The position numbers were made by a program, and so were the translations under genes. The notes under the pieces are model-generated. The model ran no database searches, had not been told where the DNA came from, and saw nothing but the letters and a program-made list of their open reading frames with translations. DNA of 10,375 bases from Acholeplasmataceae bacterium (lineage in GTDB: Bacteria > Bacillota > Negativicutes > Acidaminococcales > Acidaminococcaceae). The stretch is from assembly GCA_012744295.1 (NCBI GenBank), contig JAAYIB010000159.1, positions 1 through 10,375 of the forward strand, written 5' to 3'. Positions 1 to 5,275 of this stretch are shown here, piece after piece. The first letter of the stretch is position 1. Every line of letters begins with the position of its first letter.

Positions 1-994
1 CCGCCCCGGCATAGCCGCTGATGCTGCCGTAACCCTGGGCATCCTGTTCGTAAACCCTCAGAATAAGTATATCCTCGTAATAGATGTCGGAGTAGTAGCT
101 GCCGTCCACCGTCAGGAAGCGTGTTTCGTCGACGGCACCCCTCTTTTTCACGAGATAGAGCGCCCCCGCCATCAGCTTCGCCCTGTATGCGGGTTTGTCA
201 CTGTTATAAGTATTGTCGATGACAAACTCCCAGCCCCCTTCCCGGACAGTTGCGGCCCCGTCAGCGGCCACAAGCACCTCGGGCACAAGCTTCATTTTGG
301 CCAGAGACTTGTTCACGCGCTCAATCCTTTTTTCCGGCTCGGGATGCGTGGAAAACAGGCCGTAACCGGGATTGCCCTTCGCCGCGGCCAGGTCCTGGAG
401 CTTGCTGACCGTAATCAGCATGCTGTAGGGGTTGAAGCCCGCCTTGTTCGTCAGCGCAAAGCCCTGCTCGTCGGCTTCCCTTTCGTCGGAACGGCTGTAG
501 CCGGCCATCAGGGCCTGCATCGTGGCGTCGGCAAGGACCAAGCCCTGGCCCTTCGTTATGATTAGCGTCAAAAGCGTCAGCGCCAGTTGTTTTTCAACCT
601 GCTTTACACTGTGGCGTTTGACAATGTGGCCGACCTCGTGTCCCAGAACCCCTGCCAGCTCGTCGTCGGAGGGCATGAAGTCGAGCAGTCCCTTGAAAAC
701 ATAGATGAAGCCGCCCGGCACCGCCATCGCGTTCACTTCGTCATGGTTCAGCACCTTGAAGGTATACTCCAGGTCCTTGCGGCCGCTGACCGCGACAAGA
801 CGCTGGCCGATGCTGTTGACATGGGCCTGCAGCTCCTCGTCCTGAACCACGCCGTATTTTGCCTCAAGCTTGGCCGCAACCTCCTTGCCCATCGATATTT
901 CCTGATTCTTGCTGATCAGCGCAGCCTCGCAGGAAGGCTGCAGTCCTAAAGTTACGACGCAAAAAAGTAAGATTGCCGCTAATATTCTGAACAA
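1..994 (-). CDS. Exported M48-family zinc metalloprotease (3' end outside the window)
   Basis: Reading the minus strand from 994 to the left edge gives 331 codons with no stop, so the gene is cut at its C-terminus. Residues 1-25 form a signal peptide: one Arg, a hydrophobic stretch, then a small-residue site near CEA-A. The M48 peptidase core follows: the zinc motif HEVGH at residues 119-123, the third-ligand motif EREAD at 171-175, and the late FSTHPEP motif at 214-220. Such proteases act on the periplasmic side of the envelope in diderm bacteria; E. coli BepA and LoiP, which help outer-membrane protein quality control, are the named relatives. After residue 235 comes a C-terminal extension rich in Tyr, Asp and Gly that I do not recognise. 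The start is taken as TTG at 992-994 because GGAGG lies 8 nt upstream; an in-frame GTG at 1001-1003 overlaps that ribosome site and is less likely. It sits 35 nt behind the CoA-transferase gene with no terminator between, so the two are probably co-transcribed. Substrate unknown. Confidence 0.9.
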   Translation of the reverse strand, partial: MFRILAAILLFCVVTLGLQPSCEAALISKNQEISMGKEVAAKLEAKYGVVQDEELQAHVNSIGQRLVAVSGRKDLEYTFKVLNHDEVNAMAVPGGFIYVFKGLLDFMPSDDELAGVLGHEVGHIVKRHSVKQVEKQLALTLLTLIITKGQGLVLADATMQALMAGYSRSDEREADEQGFALTNKAGFNPYSMLITVSKLQDLAAAKGNPGYGLFSTHPEPEKRIERVNKSLAKMKLVPEVLVAADGAATVREGGWEFVIDNTYNSDKPAYRAKLMAGALYLVKKRGAVDETRFLTVDGSYYSDIYYEDILILRVYEQDAQGYGSISGYAGA

Positions 995-1002
995 GAAAAA
1001 CA

Positions 1003-1007
1003 CCTCC
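1003..1007 (-). promoter_or_regulatory. Ribosome binding site that decides the M48 protease start
   Basis: The minus strand reads GGAGG here, 8 nt before TTG at 992-994. The alternative GTG start three codons upstream shares its first base with this motif, which leaves it no usable spacing. This favours a TTG start and a signal peptide beginning MFRIL. Confidence 0.6.
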
Positions 1008-1029
1008 GCCCCAATTCTTGTAAAAAGCT

Positions 1030-2181
1030 TCATATAATATGTTTGTTTGCCAGCTCGGCAATTTCATTTTTCTCATAGCCCAGGGCTGCGAGGATTTCCT
1101 CGCGGTGCTCTCCCATGCGGGGCGCCCTTCTTTCGACGGCTCCCGGGGTTTCCGACAGGCTGATTGCCGGCTGCAGGTATTTGACCGTGCCCAGGTCTTC
1201 CTCCCTTGCGCCGACCATACCGCTTTCTGTCGTCAGCTCGCTTGCAAGCGCTTCCTCGAGGCTGCAGACGGGCGTCACGCAAAATTCGCGTCCGCCGATC
1301 AGGTCCAGCCATTCCTGCCTTGTTTTTGCAAGAAAGGCCCCGGCAAGCTCCGCCTGCAGCTCACGGCCATGGGCAAAATCAAACTGCCTGCCCGTCAGGT
1401 CTTCCCTATCCAAAAGCCGGCAGAGCTCCTGCCAGAATTTCGGTTCAAGCGTACCCACCGTCAGGTATTTGCCGTCCTTGGTCCGATAAAGATTGTAATA
1501 ATGGACAACCCTGCCGAAGGGCTCGTCTCCCGTCTCGCTGCAGCCCCAAAGGCTCGCGGCGGCGGTTGCCTGCATGCCAAGCGCGGTATTGTAGAGCGAG
1601 ACGTCTATTCTTTGGCCCCGGCCCGTCCTCTCGCGTGCCAGGAGGGCCAGCAGGATGCCGCTGACCGCGTTCATGCTCGCGCCGACCGCCGAAACCTGGA
1701 TATCGGCGACACAGGCGCTGCCTGCGTCGTCAAGTGCCGCAATGCCGGCGAGTCCTACCACGTTGAGGTCATGGGCAGGTTTGTGCCGGGCGCCGCCTGT
1801 CCGGCCGAAGCCGGTTATCGAGCAATAAATGAGACCGGGGTTGGACCGGCTGACGCTGTCGTAGGAAAATCCTATCTTGTCCAGAAAACCCGGACGAAAA
1901 CCTTCTATCAAGACGTCGGCCGTGGCCAGAAGCTTGCGCAGGATGTCCCGCCCTTCCTCTGTCCGCAAGTCAAGCGCCAGTCCCCTCTTGTTCCTGTTCA
2001 GGGCCAGATGCCAATAACTCATGCCCGATTCCTTCTGCGGCACGAAACTGCGAGTCGCGTCTCCGTCAATGTCGTCTATCTTGATGACCTCGGCGCCGAA
2101 ATCACCCAGCACCATGCCGCAATACTGTCCCGGCAGCCATCTTGACAGGTCAATTACCTTGATTTTTTCCAATACCCTCAT
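1030..2181 (-). CDS. Family III CoA-transferase (CaiB/BaiF), AMACR-like subgroup
   Basis: A 383-residue protein, a normal length for the family III CoA-transferase/racemase fold. The N-terminus (VIDLSRWLPGQYCGMVLGDFGAEV region, residues 9-32) and the FRPGFLDKIG stretch near 95-104 are typical. The active-site layout resembles alpha-methylacyl-CoA racemase: His137-Asp138 in a PAHDLN motif, Asp160 at the usual nucleophile/acid position, and Glu246 in a VGTLEPKF motif that follows YRTKDGKY. In the mycobacterial racemase MCR the corresponding residues are His126, Asp156 and Glu241. The protein could therefore epimerise a 2-methylacyl-CoA or move CoA between carboxylic acids; sequence alone does not separate these, and the substrate is unknown. 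The start is ATG at 2179-2181 with GGAGG 6 nt upstream. It is first in a unit with the downstream protease. It is transcribed divergently from thiW. I see no convincing -35/-10 pair for it; TACAAT (minus strand, 2240-2245) is a possible -10 without a good -35. Confidence 0.88.
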   Translation of the reverse strand: MRVLEKIKVIDLSRWLPGQYCGMVLGDFGAEVIKIDDIDGDATRSFVPQKESGMSYWHLALNRNKRGLALDLRTEEGRDILRKLLATADVLIEGFRPGFLDKIGFSYDSVSRSNPGLIYCSITGFGRTGGARHKPAHDLNVVGLAGIAALDDAGSACVADIQVSAVGASMNAVSGILLALLARERTGRGQRIDVSLYNTALGMQATAAASLWGCSETGDEPFGRVVHYYNLYRTKDGKYLTVGTLEPKFWQELCRLLDREDLTGRQFDFAHGRELQAELAGAFLAKTRQEWLDLIGGREFCVTPVCSLEEALASELTTESGMVGAREEDLGTVKYLQPAISLSETPGAVERRAPRMGEHREEILAALGYEKNEIAELANKHII

Positions 2182-2261
2182 CCGTTGCCTCCGTTGTTGA
2201 TGTAATCGATAATGTTTCTCTCTTTAACATTCTACACAAATTGTATTTTCCCTTTGCGGTT

Positions 2262-2282
2262 GCGTGACATTTTCACGCGTGA
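2262..2282. promoter_or_regulatory. Candidate operator: three GCGTGA/TCACGC half-sites over the thiW promoter
   Basis: GCGTGA (2262-2267) and TCACGC (2273-2278) form an inverted repeat with a 5-nt spacer. The second arm overlaps a further GCGTGA (2277-2282), making TCACGCGTGA a perfect 10-bp palindrome. The cluster overlaps the -35 box and the spacer, a position from which a bound repressor would block RNA polymerase. The binding protein is not identified. A simple transcribed hairpin is less likely because the site lies upstream of the predicted start. Confidence 0.4.
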
Positions 2283-2291
2283 TATGATAAT
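2264..2291 (+). promoter_or_regulatory. Predicted sigma-70-type promoter of thiW
   Basis: A -35 box GTGACA (2264-2269, five of six consensus bases) and a -10 box GATAAT (2286-2291, five of six) are separated by 16 bp. Transcription would begin near 2298, giving a leader of about 20 nt that contains the ribosome site GAGG (2306-2309). A competing reading uses TTGCGT (2260-2265) and TATGAT (2283-2288) with 17 bp between. Either way the leader is too short for a riboswitch. Confidence 0.5.
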
Positions 2292-2317
2292 GTTAATTTA
2301 TCAGCGAGGTTATTTCC

Positions 2318-2833
2318 ATGTTCGTACATCATCTTACTTTCGCGGCGCTTTTAATCGCGGTCGGCACTTTGAGCGCCCATATCTTTTACATACCTGCCGT
2401 CGTGGCAAAATGCTTTCCCGTTCAGCATGCGATCAACGTGCTCGCGGCGGTCATACTCGGCCCCGCTTGCAGCGTCGCCATCGCTTTTTTGATTTCCCTG
2501 CTCCGCAACCTGCTGGGCTTCGGGTCTCTTTTGGCATTCCCCGGCAGCATGGTCGGCGCCTTTTTGGCAGCTCTTTTCTATAAGTACCGCCACACGGTCG
2601 GCGCGGCGATGACGGGCGAAATTATCGGCACAGGCCTCATCGGCGGGCTTCTGGCTTTTCCCATAGCCAACTTTGTCCTTGGCAAGGCTACAGCGGCCTG
2701 GTTCTTTCTGCCGCCCTTCTTTGCCAGCACCATCGGCGGCAGCATTATTGCCGGACTGATACTCAAAAGCGGCGCCCTGTCCGCCGTATCCTCGTCGCTT
2801 GCCAGCCGCGGCCGAAATGGGAACAAAGCCTGA
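2318..2833 (+). CDS. thiW: ThiW, ECF transporter S component for a thiamine precursor
   Basis: This 171-residue, very hydrophobic protein has about five to six membrane segments and no soluble domain, as expected of an ECF S component. Family-typical stretches are KCFPVQHAINVLAAVILGP (residues 31-49), a RNLLGFGSLLAFPGSM block (63-78) and GEIIGTGLIGGLLAFPIA (100-117). I recognise these as ThiW, which is thought to bring in the thiazole part of thiamine for salvage. It must pair with an energising module (EcfT plus two EcfA ATPases), which is not present here and would have to be encoded elsewhere. ATG 2318 is preceded by GAGG with an 8-nt spacing. The gene is followed after 40 nt by a small membrane protein with no terminator in between. 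In many Firmicutes thiW is under a TPP riboswitch; none is visible here. The last 20 residues are polar and cytoplasm-like. Confidence 0.87.
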   Translation: MFVHHLTFAALLIAVGTLSAHIFYIPAVVAKCFPVQHAINVLAAVILGPACSVAIAFLISLLRNLLGFGSLLAFPGSMVGAFLAALFYKYRHTVGAAMTGEIIGTGLIGGLLAFPIANFVLGKATAAWFFLPPFFASTIGGSIIAGLILKSGALSAVSSSLASRGRNGNKA

Positions 2834-2873
2834 ACGCCTTCGGTTAACTATCTGAAAGACTTGCGAGGTTCTT

Positions 2874-3158
2874 ATGTTTGACGGTATTCTGTCTCAAATA
2901 CTTTACGCAATCAGCGGCTTCCTGTTCGGCGTTTTCGCCTGCCGCTTCGGCACGATTTCCGTAAACAGGATGAAGCTGCTTTGGACCGAAAAAGGCTTTT
3001 CCGCTTCTTTTCTGCTCGCCGCGCTGCCGGCCCTGCTCTTCCTTTCGGCCGCGGCCTTCATTTTTCCCGCGTGGTTTGCAACAAGGACCGAAACGGGTGC
3101 CTTTGTCTATCTGGCAACCTTCATTTACTATACTTCACGCAATAGACACAGAAAATAA
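2874..3158 (+). CDS. Small membrane protein of unknown function downstream of thiW
   Basis: A 94-residue protein that I do not recognise. It has a hydrophobic helix at about residues 4-23, a loop with basic residues and a WTEKG segment (31-41), a second strong helix at about 43-65, a short third hydrophobic stretch at about 75-87, and a basic tail (SRNRHRK). It should be an inner-membrane protein with two or three passes. ATG 2874 has GAGG 5 nt upstream, the same type of ribosome site as thiW, and codon use resembles its neighbours, so it is very likely a real gene. It shares a transcript with thiW (40-nt gap) and is followed directly by a hairpin terminator, which hints at a link to ThiW, but there is no direct evidence for a role in thiamine uptake. 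Confidence 0.7.
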   Translation: MFDGILSQILYAISGFLFGVFACRFGTISVNRMKLLWTEKGFSASFLLAALPALLFLSAAAFIFPAWFATRTETGAFVYLATFIYYTSRNRHRK

Positions 3159-3184
3159 CGGTGCCGCACTGGTGCCGTTTTTGC
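3158..3184 (+). terminator. Intrinsic terminator of the thiW unit
   Basis: ACGGTGCC (3158-3165) pairs with GGTGCCGT (3171-3178) through eight pairs, two of them G-U, around a GCACT loop. A run of five T begins at 3178. The stem starts on the last base of the stop codon of the small membrane protein. The same sequence also reads as a direct repeat of GGTGCCG, but the hairpin plus T-run is the simpler explanation. Confidence 0.65.
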
Positions 3185-3205
3185 TTGCCGCAAGAAAATT
3201 CACGC

Positions 3206-3217
3206 TTCGCGCGCGAA
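3206..3217. repeat. Perfect 12-bp palindrome TTCGCGCGCGAA
   Basis: It lies in the 108-nt gap before the patatin-like gene, about 50 nt upstream of its start codon. A TCACGC half-site like those at the thiW promoter is directly adjacent (3200-3205). It could be an operator. I could not place a convincing promoter in this gap: the best -10-like TATATT (3248-3253) would start transcription inside the ribosome site. Confidence 0.3.
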
Positions 3218-3266
3218 AAATTGCTGTTCATCTCTTAAAACTTTCTCTATATTAAGGGGGTCCGCT

Positions 3267-4124
3267 ATGACTTTGCTGAAAAACACAGGCCTCGTGCTCG
3301 AAGGCGGCGGCATGCGCGGCATGTTTTCCGCCGGAGTATTTGAAGCCTTTATGCAGGAGGAAGTCGAATTTCCCTATGCGACGGCTGTTTCGGCGGGCGC
3401 CTGCAACGTGGTGTCCTATCTCTCCAAACAGCCGCTGCGCACAAGGCGGATTATTGACGAATATGTAGCAGACAGCCGCTACTGCAGCCTCGGCAACCTC
3501 TTACGCACGGGCTCGCTGTTCGGCTTCGACTTCATCCTGAAGGAAATACCGCAAAAGCTGCTGCCCTTTGACTACGATGCCTTTTACCGCTCACCCTGCG
3601 AACTGTACGTCGGGGCGACCGACTGCAAGACGGGCGACATGGTCTGGTTCCCCAAGGAGGCAATGGGTTCGGACTTCGAACCGCTGCGCGCCTCCTCTTC
3701 GCTGCCTTTCCTGGCACCTGTTGTCAAAATCGACGGATACGAATTAATGGACGGCGGCCTGGCCGACCCCATCCCGGTGGAAAAGGCGATGGCCGACGGC
3801 TACGAGCGCAACGTCATCGTACTTACGCGCAATCCCGGCTATTACAGTACGGAAAATTACCCGCTGTGGCTGCTGAAGCTCTGGTACGCGAAATACCCGA
3901 AGCTGATCGAGGTCATACGTACACGCTCGGAGAATTACAACAGACAGATGGCTCTTGCCGAAAAGCTTGAAGCCGTGGGCAGGGCGGTCATCATCCGTCC
4001 CTTGGAGCCGCTGACCATCGGCCGTCTCGACCGCAAGCCGCAGGAACTGCTGCAGCTGCACGACCACGGCACGGACTGCGCCCTAACCTTAATGGGAAAA
4101 ATACGCCGACTGGCGCAGGAATAA
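3267..4124 (+). CDS. Patatin-like phospholipase (YjjU/RssA-type)
   Basis: A 285-residue single-domain patatin-family lipid acyl hydrolase. The oxyanion loop is EGGGMRG (residues 12-18), the nucleophile is Ser42 in AVSAGACN, a RASSSLPF segment sits at 141-148, and the catalytic Asp162 lies in MDGGLADPIP (161-170). The overall pattern resembles E. coli YjjU. The Ser-Asp dyad is complete, so an active esterase or phospholipase is expected. The motif around the serine is A-x-S-x-G; the usual first Gly is Ala. No signal peptide is seen, so it should be cytoplasmic or loosely membrane-bound; the exact lipid is unknown. ATG 3267 has a strong AGGGGG site 6 nt upstream. It is the first gene of a tight run with sbcD (10-nt gap), sbcC and a rubredoxin fusion. 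Confidence 0.88.
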   Translation: MTLLKNTGLVLEGGGMRGMFSAGVFEAFMQEEVEFPYATAVSAGACNVVSYLSKQPLRTRRIIDEYVADSRYCSLGNLLRTGSLFGFDFILKEIPQKLLPFDYDAFYRSPCELYVGATDCKTGDMVWFPKEAMGSDFEPLRASSSLPFLAPVVKIDGYELMDGGLADPIPVEKAMADGYERNVIVLTRNPGYYSTENYPLWLLKLWYAKYPKLIEVIRTRSENYNRQMALAEKLEAVGRAVIIRPLEPLTIGRLDRKPQELLQLHDHGTDCALTLMGKIRRLAQE

Positions 4125-4134
4125 AGGTGATCAA

Positions 4135-5274
4135 ATGCGTTTCCTACATACTTCAGACTGGCACCTCGGCCGTATTTTCCACGGCCTGCATCTGACGGAG
4201 GAACAATCTTCCGTACTTGCGCAGCTTGTCGAGCTCGCCGTCAACAGCAAGGTCGACGCCGTCCTCATCGCCGGTGACATCTATGACCGGGCCGTGCCTC
4301 CCACCCAGGCTGTCACGCTTTTGGACGAGACGCTTTCCACGCTTGTCAAGAAGCACAACATCCCCGTCATCATGATTGCAGGCAACCACGACAACCCCGA
4401 ACGTCTCGCCTTCGCTCAGTCGCTCCTGGCCGAAGGCAGGCTTTTTATTTACGGTCCCGTCCAAAAAGACGCCCGGCCGGTCGTTCTCTATGACGAGTTC
4501 GGTCCTGTTTACTTTGCGCCGCTGACCTATGCCGATCCCTTCACGGCCTCGAACGCTGCCGGGCTGGAGCTAACTTCCCACGAGGCCGCTCTCAGATGGC
4601 AGGTAGAATCGATGCTGGCGCAAATCCCGGCAGCTGCGAGGAAGGTAGCCCTTGCCCATGTCTTTTTGACCGGCTCCGGCGAATCTCCCGACAGCGAACG
4701 TCCGCTTTCTATCGGCGGCGCGAGCACCGTCGGCGCGGAGAACTTCGCAGCCTTCGATTACACGGCGCTCGGGCACCTGCATGCCTGCCAGCAGGGCGGC
4801 GACAAGATCCGCTACAGCGGCTCCCTGCTGAAATACTCCTTTAACGAGACCGACCAAACCAAAGGCGTGCACATCGTCGAACTTGACGGCGAAGGCAACG
4901 CTGCCGTCGAAACAGTCGTGCTGAAACCCACGCACGAACTGGCACGCTTGCGCGGGACTTTTGCAGACCTGCTGGAAAATCCGCGGGCGGAGCTCAGGAA
5001 CAATTACCTGCAGGTCGTCTTAGACGACGGGCAGCCGGTACTGGACGCCAAATACCGCCTTGAACAGGCCTACCCGCACATTCTGCACTTGGAATACGCA
5101 CGGCTCCAGAATGCCGCAGGCGAGATCACTCCGGGAAGCCATCGCAGGCTTGGCATCAAAGAGCTTTTCTGCTCCTTCTTCGAGCAGGTCAACGACAGAG
5201 TGCTCGACGAAGAAGAAGAAAAAATTTTAGACGCGGTGATTGAAGAAGCGTCGCAAGCCGAAAGGAGCGTTTAG
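4135..5274 (+). CDS. sbcD: SbcD, nuclease subunit of SbcCD
   Basis: This is a Mre11-type metallophosphoesterase of 379 residues, a usual length. All metal-binding motifs of the family are present: Asp8 and His10 (SDWHLG), Asp48 (AGDIYD), Asn84-His85 (GNHDNP), His175 (LAHVF), and His214/His216 (GHLH). Residues after about 270 form the capping and C-terminal part, ending in an acidic helix (about 355-375) expected to contact the SbcC coiled-coil base. With SbcC it forms the ATP-driven, Mn-dependent nuclease that cuts DNA hairpins, cruciforms and protein-blocked ends during replication and repair. ATG 4135 is preceded by AAAGGTGA. The stop codon lies 1 nt before the sbcC start, so translation is likely coupled. 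Confidence 0.96.
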   Translation: MRFLHTSDWHLGRIFHGLHLTEEQSSVLAQLVELAVNSKVDAVLIAGDIYDRAVPPTQAVTLLDETLSTLVKKHNIPVIMIAGNHDNPERLAFAQSLLAEGRLFIYGPVQKDARPVVLYDEFGPVYFAPLTYADPFTASNAAGLELTSHEAALRWQVESMLAQIPAAARKVALAHVFLTGSGESPDSERPLSIGGASTVGAENFAAFDYTALGHLHACQQGGDKIRYSGSLLKYSFNETDQTKGVHIVELDGEGNAAVETVVLKPTHELARLRGTFADLLENPRAELRNNYLQVVLDDGQPVLDAKYRLEQAYPHILHLEYARLQNAAGEITPGSHRRLGIKELFCSFFEQVNDRVLDEEEEKILDAVIEEASQAERSV

Positions 5275-5275
5275 G

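Noticed and set aside
1039..2145. A 368-codon open frame on the plus strand, antisense to the CoA-transferase gene
   Set aside because: It has no ribosome site or recognisable domain and is a by-product of GC-rich codons; the minus-strand frame carries a complete family pattern.
2182..2317. TPP riboswitch upstream of thiW
   Set aside because: I looked for the conserved CTGAGA and the second-arm core and found neither; the predicted leader is about 20 nt.
3160..3177. Tandem direct repeat GGTGCCG-CACT-GGTGCCG as a separate repeat element
   Set aside because: The same bases form an eight-pair hairpin followed by a T-run just after a stop codon, so a terminator explains them better.
5240..5275. 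Earlier in-frame ATG for sbcC, adding 12 residues
   Set aside because: It lies within the 3' end of sbcD, adds a basic tail not typical of SbcC, and the ATG at 5276 has a well-placed AAGGAG site.
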